A DNA stretch of 16,774 bases from NCBI GenBank assembly GCA_024280785.1, contig JAJRPK010000013.1, forward strand, positions 1 to 16,774, in the 5' to 3' direction. Below the pieces are notes generated by a model, which was given only the letters and a program-made list of their open reading frames with translations, searched no databases and had not been told where the DNA came from. The translations under genes and the position numbers were made by a program. Within the stretch, counting starts at the first letter, position 1, and the number at the start of each line of letters is the position of its first letter. This document shows positions 1 through 7,192 of this stretch, one piece after another. Source of the DNA: Gammaproteobacteria bacterium. GTDB lineage: Bacteria; Pseudomonadota; Gammaproteobacteria; Pseudomonadales; UBA7434.

Positions 1-125
1 ACTGAGTGGTGATTAATGTGACAAGCTTACTGGTTCAGACCTGCTACTACAAATAACAAAGTAACAGCTGGCATAATGAACAAAGAATACACTTATAGTA
101 GGCTTTCGCTTGCTGATTCCAAAGG

Positions 126-131
126 TATACT
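126..131 (+). promoter_or_regulatory. Possible -10 box for orn
   Basis: TATACT matches the sigma-70 -10 consensus at five of six positions and lies 29 bases before the orn start codon. No good -35 hexamer is seen 16-18 bases upstream, so this is a weak call. Confidence 0.25.
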
Positions 132-160
132 GGCACCTACGAATGAGGAGTTGTATATCT

Positions 161-703
161 ATGCCAGAACTAAACCGACTAATTTGGATTGACCTTGAGA
201 TGACGGGTTTAAAACCCGAAACAGATACGATTATTGAAATTGCCACCATTGTTACAGATGCTGATCTTAGAGAGATTGCCATCGGACCTGAGCTCGCAAT
301 TCATCAATCGAATGAAATACTAGGTCGGATGGATGCTTGGAATACCCGCCAGCACGGCCAGTCGGGATTGACGCAAAGGGTTCGTGACAGCAAAATTTCT
401 CTTGCTGAAGCGGAGGAACAAACAATAAAATTTTTACAAAAGCATTTACAACAAGGCGACTCGCCAATGTGTGGAAATAGCATATGCCAGGATCGTCGTT
501 TTTTAGCCAACTATATGCCCAAGCTTGAAGAGTTTTTTCATTATCGTAATTTGGATGTTAGTAGTTTGAAAGAGTTAGCGCGCCGCTGGAAGCCCAAAAT
601 ATTGAATGGGATGAAAAAAAGTGGTAGCCATTTGGCATTGGATGACATTAAAGATTCAATCGAAGAGTTGCGTTATTATAGAAGTACGTTGTTTGATGTA
701 TAG
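161..703 (+). CDS. orn: Oligoribonuclease (3'-5' exoribonuclease)
   Basis: This enzyme degrades two- to five-nucleotide RNA fragments, including pGpG, to mononucleotides in the cytoplasm. The protein has 180 residues, against 181 in E. coli, and is collinear with it from memory. The DEDDh catalytic residues are all visible: D11 and E13 in IWIDLEMTG, D111 in QDRRF, H157 and D162 near SHLALDDI. The conserved block LKELARRWKP is also present. The ATG at 161 is chosen because GAGGAG lies at 145-150, ten bases upstream, and because the protein then starts at the family's normal position. An open frame extends up to 110, but it adds 17 residues that do not resemble the family. The gene stands alone; the usual divergent neighbour rsgA is not seen in the 160 bases before it. 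Identification is secure. Confidence 0.96.
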   Translation: MPELNRLIWIDLEMTGLKPETDTIIEIATIVTDADLREIAIGPELAIHQSNEILGRMDAWNTRQHGQSGLTQRVRDSKISLAEAEEQTIKFLQKHLQQGDSPMCGNSICQDRRFLANYMPKLEEFFHYRNLDVSSLKELARRWKPKILNGMKKSGSHLALDDIKDSIEELRYYRSTLFDV

Positions 704-749
704 AGAACGCAAGGCTGCGCGACCCTTGAATAATAAAAGGCCAAATAAA

Positions 750-773
750 AACAGCCCGCAGAGGTGAGCTGTT
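750..773 (+). other. Short stem-loop after orn
   Basis: AACAGC at 750-755 pairs with GCTGTT at 768-773 around a 12-base loop, 47 bases after the orn stop codon. It is not followed by a run of T, so it is not a convincing intrinsic terminator. It could stabilise the 3' end of the orn message or be chance. Confidence 0.2.
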
Positions 774-820
774 GATAAACTGGTGGCACAGTTATGATGC
801 AGCAGTGAAAACGTGACGAT

Positions 821-1942
821 ATGAATAAAGATAAATCGCAGCAACTGATCGAACGCTTAATTCACCGTGTACAGACCAACACTACTGATGAAACTACTGG
901 CTCAATGAACGAACCCGCATCGGTATTTTTAGATGATAAACGCTGGCAACTAGAACGAGAAAAATTATTTTTTGAAACGCCCCAGGTGATTGGCTTTGCT
1001 GGTGAAGTAGCTGAGGCGAACTCCTATATTACAGCGGAGTCAATGGGCGTACCCATTGTTGTAACCCGTGATAGCGATGGTGAATTACGAGCCTTCATCA
1101 ATGCCTGCGCACATCGCGGCGCTCAAGTTGCAACGGGTTGCGGGACTAAGAAACGGTTGACCTGTGGTTTTCATGGTTGGAGCTATAACCTTGACGGGAA
1201 ATTAGCGGGGCGGCCCAATGATCTGAGTTTTAGCTTAGCCAAAGATAAATGTAGTTTGGTTTCATTGCCCGTTTCTGATCGTTCCGGGCTCATTGTCGTT
1301 GGGCTAAGATCAGAAATGGAACCCGAAAAAATTGACCATGCGCTAGACGATATTGCCGATGAGTTTTCCGGTTTTGGCTTGGATACAGTTCATACCTTAG
1401 AAAGCCGGTGCTTCGACGTTAAGGCAAATTGGAAATTGGTTGTGAGCTTAAGTCACGAAAGCTATCACTTTAATGTTTTGCATCGAGATTCGTTAACGCC
1501 GATGATGACCCCGCATGCAGTGATTGATGAGTTTGGTTTACATACGCGCTGGTCATTCCCTTTACGAGGCATTGAAAAACTGGCCGACAAGCCTCGGTCG
1601 GAGTGGCCGCTGCGTATACCGGGTGCGATTAGCCACACTATTTTTCCCGGCACAGTGGTGATTGTTAATCCGAGTGATGCACAGATAATTCGTGTAGAGC
1701 CGGGGCGAACGGTAGATACCTCAGTCGTTCATTTTACCGGTGTTTACGATGATCCGTTGCGCAAAGAAGAAAGTCAGCAGGCGTTTAATTTTGGTGGAGA
1801 AATATTTGAAACTGAAGATTTACCCATTGCGGAGCAGTGCCAGAAAGGATTGTCGGGTGGTTTGCAATCCATAGTGATTGGCTCAAACGAACCGATTGTT
1901 CAAATGTGGCATCAACGCTGGAGTCAGGCGTTAGAATCTTAG
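821..1942 (+). CDS. Rieske [2Fe-2S] ring-hydroxylating oxygenase, alpha subunit
   Basis: This is the large subunit type of a Rieske non-haem iron oxygenase, which uses electrons from a reductase to hydroxylate or demethylate an organic substrate. The 373-residue protein has an N-terminal Rieske domain with C96-x-H98 and C115-x2-H118 separated by 16 residues, and a C-terminal catalytic domain. The likely mononuclear iron ligands are H216 and H221 in the motif ESYHFNVLH, with D333 in ETEDLP as the carboxylate ligand. The residue that bridges the two metal centres is usually Asp in the D-x2-H motif; here it appears to be E213. The protein is at the short end for the family. No reductase, ferredoxin or beta-subunit gene is nearby, so electron delivery must come from elsewhere. 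An FAA-hydrolase-family gene follows 60 bases later on the same strand. The substrate cannot be named from sequence. The ATG at 821 has only a weak ribosome binding site. Confidence 0.9.
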   Translation: MNKDKSQQLIERLIHRVQTNTTDETTGSMNEPASVFLDDKRWQLEREKLFFETPQVIGFAGEVAEANSYITAESMGVPIVVTRDSDGELRAFINACAHRGAQVATGCGTKKRLTCGFHGWSYNLDGKLAGRPNDLSFSLAKDKCSLVSLPVSDRSGLIVVGLRSEMEPEKIDHALDDIADEFSGFGLDTVHTLESRCFDVKANWKLVVSLSHESYHFNVLHRDSLTPMMTPHAVIDEFGLHTRWSFPLRGIEKLADKPRSEWPLRIPGAISHTIFPGTVVIVNPSDAQIIRVEPGRTVDTSVVHFTGVYDDPLRKEESQQAFNFGGEIFETEDLPIAEQCQKGLSGGLQSIVIGSNEPIVQMWHQRWSQALES

Positions 1943-2002
1943 CGTTTAATCAATTTTTAAGTGATCCATTTTTGATATTATTGCAATGACAGACGACATC
2001 CT

Positions 2003-2629
2003 ATGAATTGCGTTATAGTAGAGGGGCGAGCCGTTCAGCCGTCCAAAATTGTCTGCATCGGCAGAAACTATGTTGCTCACATAGAAGAATTGGGTAACGA
2101 TATTCCCAGCGATATGGTTATTTTTGTTAAACCAAACTCTGCTATTACTAGCGACCTTAATTCTTTTTTAGGCGAGCCGTTGCATTATGAGGCGGAAATA
2201 GCTTTGTTGGTTGAAAATAACCAGTTTTCCTCGGTGGGAGTAGGTTTGGATCTGACCAAAAGAAAACTTCAAACGCAGCTTAAATTAAAAGGGCTGCCTT
2301 GGGAGCGCGCAAAGGCATTCGATGGCGCAGCATTGTTTAGCCATTTTGTGGCTCTGCCAAAAGAAGTTAATTGCCTGACGGTTGAATTGAATATCGACGG
2401 TGCGCTGGTTCAATCGGGCGGCATTGATTCAATGATGTATCAGCCGAGTGATATACTACGAGAGCTGCAATTGTTTATGACATTAAATGATGGTGATATT
2501 GTTATGACGGGGACGCCAAAGGGTGTGGGTAAGGTGTCAGAAGCAGCGGTATTTGATGCAAAAATACAGTGCAAAGGCATTGATTTAGTGAGTGCTAGCT
2601 GGGTTGCTATAGGGCCTTCTAGCGAGTAA
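2003..2629 (+). CDS. Fumarylacetoacetate hydrolase family protein (YcgM/FAHD1-like acylpyruvase)
   Basis: The 208-residue protein is a single FAH-fold domain of the YcgM/FAHD1 type. Characterised members of that group cleave acylpyruvates or decarboxylate oxaloacetate using a bound divalent metal. Visible signatures are the opening KIVCIGRNYVAH (residues 15-26), the FVKPNSAI block near residue 41, probable metal ligands E63 and E65 in HYEAE and D83 in GLDLT, the lysine-containing stretch WERAKAFD (100-107), and the C-terminal MTGTPKGVG. Length is close to E. coli YcgM at about 219. The start at 2003 places the conserved opening near the N-terminus, but the ribosome binding site is poor. It follows the Rieske oxygenase by 60 bases and may be co-transcribed, which would fit degradation of a ring or beta-diketone compound. 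That link is inference; the exact substrate is unknown. Confidence 0.88.
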   Translation: MNCVIVEGRAVQPSKIVCIGRNYVAHIEELGNDIPSDMVIFVKPNSAITSDLNSFLGEPLHYEAEIALLVENNQFSSVGVGLDLTKRKLQTQLKLKGLPWERAKAFDGAALFSHFVALPKEVNCLTVELNIDGALVQSGGIDSMMYQPSDILRELQLFMTLNDGDIVMTGTPKGVGKVSEAAVFDAKIQCKGIDLVSASWVAIGPSSE

Positions 2630-2672
2630 CTCATTTATAGCACAGTTATTATGTTAGGGTTTATTATTTTCG

Positions 2673-3152
2673 TTAATTCATATGGGTTTCTTGGATGTTA
2701 TCCAGTAGGCCAGCGCAGGCTTTTTCTAACACACTGATTACGCCGTCAAACTTGTCAGCCTCTTGATAATAAGGGTCAGGTATTTGAGCGTGTTCACCAC
2801 CTCCGGCAAACCGCATAAAAAGGCTAAGAGTGCCTTGGTAGCCTTTGGGAGCCCAAGCTTTAACACTCATTAAGTTGATACTATCCATGGCAATAACATA
2901 ATCGGCTTTGCTGTAGTCATCGTCGTTGATCTGCCTGGCGATTTGTTGACTAATATCGTAGCCTTTTCGTTGGCAGGCGGCTACAGCTCGTGGATCGGGA
3001 TTTTTGCCCACATTAAAGGCAGCTGTGCCACAGGAATCGACAGTAATGCTATTTTCTAACCCCGCTTCTACAATTAGCTTTTCAAGTACTCCTTGGGCGC
3101 TAGGCGAGCGGCATATGTTGCCAAGGCAGACGAAGACGACGTGGACACTCAT
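2673..3152 (-). CDS. Low-molecular-weight protein tyrosine phosphatase
   Basis: This cytoplasmic enzyme of the LMW-PTP family removes phosphate from tyrosine residues of proteins through a cysteinyl-phosphate intermediate. The signature C-x5-R-S loop is near the N-terminus (C9 to R15 in VCLGNICRSP). The general acid is D126 in IPDPYY, at the usual place near the C-terminus. The length of 159 residues is typical. The ATG at 3152 is chosen because AGAG at 3163-3166 lies ten bases upstream; an in-frame TTG at 3161 would add only three residues. The gene is convergent with the FAA hydrolase (43 bases between stops) and divergent from the SRPBCC-like gene. No capsule or Wzc-type kinase genes are adjacent, so a role in exopolysaccharide control is not supported by context. 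Confidence 0.94.
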   Translation of the reverse strand: MSVHVVFVCLGNICRSPSAQGVLEKLIVEAGLENSITVDSCGTAAFNVGKNPDPRAVAACQRKGYDISQQIARQINDDDYSKADYVIAMDSINLMSVKAWAPKGYQGTLSLFMRFAGGGEHAQIPDPYYQEADKFDGVISVLEKACAGLLDNIQETHMN

Positions 3153-3245
3153 TGCGTGCAATCTCTTTTAAGTCAAGGAAATAGGTGAGGCGGCGGGGTA
3201 TGGTCACTGAGCGGCCTAGTGTAACATTGTTCAACCGGATACTCA

Positions 3246-3791
3246 TTGATTACAAAGATTGTTCGTCCAATGTTGCTTATAGACAAGTACTTATCAAATT
3301 ATTTATTTAAAGAAATTCACTCAATTGAAATCAATGCGTCAGCTGACGTAATTTATTCCTTGATGAGGGAGGTTGATTTTGAGCGTTCGATTGTATTTAG
3401 AATGTTGTTTCGTCTTCGGGGAATGCCCAAGGGAATGAATAGTATTCAGGGGTTTATAGACAATGGTTTAGTAGAATTAGAGCAGTTGCAGAATCGCGAA
3501 CTTGTGCTGGGAGTGATTGCAAGCCCTGTTAGGGGTGGCATTAAAAAATATCCCCCGCAAGATTTTATTTCATTCAAGGAGCAAGGATACGCGAAGGGAG
3601 TGACAAACTATTTACTGATCCCAATTGATAGAAATAAAACTCGTTTTATTACAGAAACCCGATTCGTTTGTTATGGCGCTATGGCCAAGACGTTGCTAAT
3701 TTTGTATTGGGTTCTTATTCGTCCTTTTAGTGGTATTGTACGAAATGTAATGTTAAAACAAATAAAAAGGCAGGTAGAAAACCAATTGTAA
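3246..3791 (+). CDS. Probable SRPBCC-fold (polyketide cyclase-like) protein
   Basis: The protein has 181 residues and no assigned pathway. The stretch IHSIEINASADVIYSLMREVD (about residues 24-44) looks like the opening strand and helix of the SRPBCC/START ligand-binding fold. The middle is beta-rich, and the end has a hydrophobic helix followed by basic residues (YWVLIRPFSGIVRNVMLKQIKRQ), a layout seen in SRPBCC proteins from actinobacteria and proteobacteria. This assignment rests on pattern recognition only. The start is uncertain: TTG at 3246 has GGAT a few bases upstream, whereas ATG at 3270 has no visible ribosome binding site but would remove only eight residues. It is divergent from the phosphatase gene with less than 100 bases between them. 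A strong stem-loop begins at its stop codon. Confidence 0.6.
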   Translation: MITKIVRPMLLIDKYLSNYLFKEIHSIEINASADVIYSLMREVDFERSIVFRMLFRLRGMPKGMNSIQGFIDNGLVELEQLQNRELVLGVIASPVRGGIKKYPPQDFISFKEQGYAKGVTNYLLIPIDRNKTRFITETRFVCYGAMAKTLLILYWVLIRPFSGIVRNVMLKQIKRQVENQL

Positions 3792-3822
3792 TACCGTAAA
3801 GAGTAGCTGTACTCGCCGGTAT
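3791..3822 (+). other. Compound stem-loop at the end of the SRPBCC-like gene
   Basis: ATACCG (3791-3796) pairs with CGGTAT (3817-3822), and inside it GAGTA (3801-3805) pairs with TACTC (3810-3814) around GCTG. An internal loop of TAAA on one side and GC on the other separates the stems. No T-run follows, so it is not a standard intrinsic terminator. It may protect the message end or pause transcription. Confidence 0.35.
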
Positions 3823-3961
3823 GATAGGAATAGTGCTTTATTTGCGCTGGCGTTGATGGTAGTTTGTCGGCACCTATTTTCACTCTTGAATAAAGGTAAT
3901 GTAGGGCAACGCTCCGATAATGCAGAGTTATATACAGCAGTTAGCAAGATTGAGACAGGGC

Positions 3962-3981
3962 ATTTAGCGTATTCGCTAAAT
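3962..3981. repeat. Perfect 8-bp inverted repeat
   Basis: ATTTAGCG and CGCTAAAT form a perfect hairpin around a TATT loop. It lies in the 277-base gap between the SRPBCC-like gene and the RNA methyltransferase gene, about 90 bases before the methyltransferase start. It is symmetric enough to be either a protein binding site or an RNA hairpin; no flanking T-run is seen. The rest of the gap holds only an unsupported 65-codon frame. Confidence 0.4.
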
Positions 3982-4068
3982 TTGGGTTACGCCGATTGTG
4001 CGGGCCATTTCATAAATGATGCTCGCCATTTTGGTTCTGAGCAAGTGTAGAAGTGAGTATTTTCTCTG

Positions 4069-5373
4069 ATGGGAATGAACTCAAATAAAGGCAAGCGGTC
4101 TAGTCGAGGTCGCCGATTTAAAAATACGCCTACTACAAGTGTTGGAAGAGTTCTTAAGACTGCTCGTAAAAATAAAGGAAGCCAAACACAAGAAAAAATT
4201 GCGTTTAATGTCGAACATCTAGACCCCTTGGGTCAAGGTGTTAGTAAGAAAGAAAATTCCATTACGTTTATCGCCAAAACGCTTCCCGGTGAAACGGGTG
4301 TTGGACGGATTTATAAAAAAAGCAAAGGCGTACAATTTGCACGATTGGAATCTCTGGAAACGATTGCCGAAAATCGCATAGAGGCCGAGTGTGAACATTT
4401 TGACAGCTGTCCTGGCTGTCATTACCTCCATACTGATTATCTCAGTGAGCTCGCTTTTAAGCAGTCAGCCTTAATTAAAATACTTAGTCCTCTGCTCGAT
4501 GCGACAAGCTTCGATAAGGAGAGCGTGAAATCTATTGAAGCACCTCATCGATTAGGCTATCGCAATCGGATTCAGTTACATTACCGCCATCAATACATTG
4601 GCTTACTTGATCCCGTAAACGATCGTATTGTTGAAATTTCCAAGTGCAAAATTATCCGTGATGAGCTTCGAGATACATTGGATCAATTGTATGCTGATAA
4701 GTCTTGGGCAAGTCATCATTCGGGAAGAGGGCATTGCGAAATTTATTTTAATCAGGACGAAAACTTTGATGACGACAAAGTTATTTTTACTAAGCCCTCT
4801 CAGGTAGACGCTAGTTGCGCAGGCTCTAGCGAGGTGAAGCTAACGTGGAACGATAGCTACGCGCAAGGTGGTTTTACCCAAGTTAATGCCGAGATGAATA
4901 AAAAATTAAAATGTCTAGTGACGGACGCAGTGACAATGAGAGCTAAAGCACCAAAGAGTTTACTCGACTTATTTTCCGGTAGTGGCAATTTGTCTAACGC
5001 CATATTGGATGATGCGGCTAAAAAAGGCGTTCCCTTACAACGAACTCTCGTCGATTTTAATTTAACAGAGGCCGATAATGCTTTTTCGTTAGACTTGTTT
5101 AGCGATGCCGCGCTAAAAACATTCAGGCGTCGATTACCAAAATCTCAATACGATACTTTTTTAGTCGACCCTCCAAGAAAAGGGTTTCCCGCTTTAAACG
5201 CTTGGGTAAGGGTTTTTCGACCAAAGCAATTAGTTTATGTGAGCTGTAATGCGGCAACACTTGCGCGCGATCTACAATCGATAGATGTTAAGTTTAAGTT
5301 GCAGTCTGTGACGTTGTTGGATTTATTTCCTTCGACTTACCACTATGAAACGGTTGCGGTATTAACTTTTTAG
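4069..5373 (+). CDS. TrmA/RlmD-family RNA (uracil-C5)-methyltransferase with [4Fe-4S] cluster
   Basis: The family methylates C5 of uridine in tRNA or 23S rRNA with S-adenosylmethionine. Domain order in the 434-residue protein is a lysine/arginine-rich tail (1-40), a TRAM RNA-binding domain (about 42-95, with GQGV and LPGE), four cluster cysteines C108, C114, C117 and C193 (C-x5-C-x2-C plus one distal), an FTQVN motif (269-273), the SAM loop DLFSGSGN (300-307), VDPPR (366-370), the nucleophile C393 in YVSCNAATLARDL, and the base E427 near FPSTYHYE. All catalytic and cluster residues are thus retained. It is divergent: the GVE/NA..N segment normally between the SAM loop and DPPR is not recognisable. 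It resembles RlmD most by its cluster, but target U1939 of 23S rRNA cannot be assumed, so no symbol is given. GAAGTGAG lies about 11 bases upstream; ATG 4075 is an alternative start. Confidence 0.88.
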   Translation: MGMNSNKGKRSSRGRRFKNTPTTSVGRVLKTARKNKGSQTQEKIAFNVEHLDPLGQGVSKKENSITFIAKTLPGETGVGRIYKKSKGVQFARLESLETIAENRIEAECEHFDSCPGCHYLHTDYLSELAFKQSALIKILSPLLDATSFDKESVKSIEAPHRLGYRNRIQLHYRHQYIGLLDPVNDRIVEISKCKIIRDELRDTLDQLYADKSWASHHSGRGHCEIYFNQDENFDDDKVIFTKPSQVDASCAGSSEVKLTWNDSYAQGGFTQVNAEMNKKLKCLVTDAVTMRAKAPKSLLDLFSGSGNLSNAILDDAAKKGVPLQRTLVDFNLTEADNAFSLDLFSDAALKTFRRRLPKSQYDTFLVDPPRKGFPALNAWVRVFRPKQLVYVSCNAATLARDLQSIDVKFKLQSVTLLDLFPSTYHYETVAVLTF

Positions 5374-5403
5374 TATTTTTCGTAAGTGATTATTAAGTCG
5401 CTA

Positions 5404-5414
5404 ATGTCAGAGAC
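5404..5414. repeat. 11-bp direct repeat, left copy (target-site duplication)
   Basis: ATGTCAGAGAC abuts the left end of the palindromic element and is repeated without mismatch at 5584-5594, abutting the right end. This placement is what a duplicated transposition target looks like. Confidence 0.85.
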
Positions 5415-5583
5415 GAATGGCACTTACTTAAGTGGCAGTGTTTTAGCTTCGATCCGCGTAAGACCGGTGTTTATCCCCATAAAAAATGCGGTAAATGCGT
5501 CCATGTAGCTCAACTGTGGCATCCATGCCACAGATGTTTTTATGGGGATAAACACCGGTCTTACGCTTAAGTAAGTGCCATTC
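5415..5583. mobile_element. 169-bp palindromic MITE-like element
   Basis: The element has perfect 18-bp terminal inverted repeats: GAATGGCACTTACTTAAG (5415-5432) and its complement (5566-5583). A second perfect inverted repeat of 30 bp joins 5456-5485 to 5537-5566. The left side carries 23 extra bases (5433-5455). The centre holds another hairpin, CTGTGGCAT/ATGCCACAG (5514-5522 and 5525-5533). An exact 11-bp direct repeat flanks it. There is no transposase, so it would move only with help from a full-length element. An 11-bp duplication fits some IS4-family groups, but the parent is not identified. It sits between the convergent methyltransferase and ubiD genes, and any transcript through it should fold into a long hairpin. 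Confidence 0.85.
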
Positions 5584-5594
5584 ATGTCAGAGAC
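5584..5594. repeat. 11-bp direct repeat, right copy (target-site duplication)
   Basis: ATGTCAGAGAC, identical to 5404-5414. Its last base is also the third base of the ubiD stop codon (TAG, 5596-5594 on the minus strand), so the insertion left the ubiD reading frame intact. Confidence 0.85.
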
Positions 5595-7069
5595 TATTTT
5601 TCTATTCCAAGCGAATCCCATAGGCCATCAATTTTTTCGACGACATCTTTGTCCATGGCGATGGGTTTACCCCATTCGCGAGTTGTTTCTCCCGGCCATT
5701 TATTGGTTGCATCGAAGCCGATTTTTGATCCCAGCCCCGATACCGGAGAAGCAAAATCCAAATAGTCGATGGGTGTATTTTCAACAATAACCGTGTCTCT
5801 AGCGGGGTCCATACGGGTCGTCATTGCCCATATAACATCTTCCCAGTTTCGCGCATCAACGTCGTCATCAGTAACGACGACAAACTTGGTGTACATAAAT
5901 TGTCGGAGAAAAGACCATACTCCCATCATGATGCGCTTGGCGTGACCTGGATATTGTTTTTTAATGGTGACAACCGCTAGCCGATACGAACAGCCCTCGG
6001 GTGGAAGATAAAAATCGGTGATTTCTGGAAATGTTTTTTGTAATAATGGAACAAAAACTTCATTGAGTGCTAATCCCAGCATAGCTGGTTCGTCAGGTGG
6101 TCGGCCAGTGTATGTGCTGTGGTAGATTGGATTGTCTCTGTGAGTGATGGCTGTGACTGTAAATACCGGGAAACGATCGACCTCATTGTAGTAGCCGGTA
6201 TGGTCTCCAAACGGGCCCTCGTCGGCAAATTCTCCAGCTTCTATGACTCCTTCAAGAACAATTTCCGAGTGAGCTGGAACCTGAAGATCTGAATTTATAC
6301 ATTGGGTGACTTCGGTTTTTGAGCCCCTTAAGAGCCCGGCAAAACCGTATTCTGACAATGTATCGGGGACGGGTGTAACAGCGCCCAATGTGGTTGCCGG
6401 GTCGGCACCGAGTGCAACGGCAACAGGAAACGCTTCGCCCGGATGTTGTTCTTGCCACTCTCTAAAATCAAGAGCACCACCGCGGTGTGACAACCAGCGC
6501 ATAATGAGCTTGTTTTTAGCAATGACTTGGAGTCGGTAAATACCCAGGTTCTGTCGATCTTTATTGGGTCCTCGGGTAACGACTAAAGGCCATGTGATTA
6601 ACGGCCCAGCATCGTCTGGCCAGCAGGTTTGTATCGGTAGCCACGATAGGTCGACGTCATCACCGAGTATTTTGTTTTTTTGGCAAGGAGCTCGACTGAT
6701 CACCTTGGGGTTCATGTGAAGAACCTGTTTAAAAATCGGCGCTTTTTGCCAAAGATCTTTAAGCCCTTTCGGCGGCTCTGGTTCCTTTAAAAAGGCGAGG
6801 AGTTCTCCAACACTTCTGAGAGCAGAAACCTCTTCTTGGCCCATAGCAAGGGCAATACGTTTTTCCGTACCGAATAAATTCCCCAGTACAGGGATATTAA
6901 ACCCGGTTGGGTTCTCGAACAGTATCGCTGGACCACGACGTTTTAATGTACGGTCGCAGATTTCGGTCATTTCCAGATTGGGGTCTATAGCTTGAGAAAT
7001 TCTGACGAGCTCGCCAATAGATTCAAGGTAGGCGATAAATTCTCGAAGGTCAGTAAATTGCAGGCTCAT
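5594..7069 (-). CDS. ubiD: 4-hydroxy-3-polyprenylbenzoate decarboxylase
   Basis: UbiD removes the carboxyl group from 3-polyprenyl-4-hydroxybenzoate in ubiquinone synthesis, using the prenylated FMN cofactor made by UbiX. The protein has 491 residues (E. coli about 497) and is collinear with the E. coli enzyme from the N-terminal DLREFI to the final WDSLGIEK. Cofactor and metal region residues are present: N174 and R178 in RQNLGIYR, H195 in WLSHRGGALD, E240 in DTLSEYGFAG, and the active-site acid block EGPFGDHTGYYNE (284-296). The start ATG at 7069 follows a purine-rich GAGAGCGAG. It lies 123 bases downstream of rho on the same strand, so it may be read from the rho or trxA promoters or its own. 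The stop codon touches the target duplication of a MITE-like element, and that element is probably now the transcript's end. Confidence 0.97.
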   Translation of the reverse strand: MSLQFTDLREFIAYLESIGELVRISQAIDPNLEMTEICDRTLKRRGPAILFENPTGFNIPVLGNLFGTEKRIALAMGQEEVSALRSVGELLAFLKEPEPPKGLKDLWQKAPIFKQVLHMNPKVISRAPCQKNKILGDDVDLSWLPIQTCWPDDAGPLITWPLVVTRGPNKDRQNLGIYRLQVIAKNKLIMRWLSHRGGALDFREWQEQHPGEAFPVAVALGADPATTLGAVTPVPDTLSEYGFAGLLRGSKTEVTQCINSDLQVPAHSEIVLEGVIEAGEFADEGPFGDHTGYYNEVDRFPVFTVTAITHRDNPIYHSTYTGRPPDEPAMLGLALNEVFVPLLQKTFPEITDFYLPPEGCSYRLAVVTIKKQYPGHAKRIMMGVWSFLRQFMYTKFVVVTDDDVDARNWEDVIWAMTTRMDPARDTVIVENTPIDYLDFASPVSGLGSKIGFDATNKWPGETTREWGKPIAMDKDVVEKIDGLWDSLGIEK

Positions 7070-7192
7070 TTACACGCTCGCTCTCAGGGCAACAAAGTGA
7101 TCATTGTAACCGTTGAGGGCTGTGTGTGTAAGCAGCGTGTCACTGCCTAGGAGTAGTTAGACGTATTAGGAAAGATACATCAGGATAAATGC

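Noticed and set aside
13..282. 89-codon open frame on the minus strand at the left edge, considered as the start of rsgA
   Set aside because: It overlaps orn and does not resemble RsgA; it is a shadow frame.
3853..4050. 65-codon open frame on the plus strand
   Set aside because: It has no clear ribosome binding site and no recognisable family, and it overlaps a perfect hairpin; it is reported only as part of the structured gap.
5424..5621. 65-codon open frame on the minus strand through the palindromic element
   Set aside because: It is explained by the inverted repeats of the element and overlaps the ubiD end; there is no independent sign of translation.
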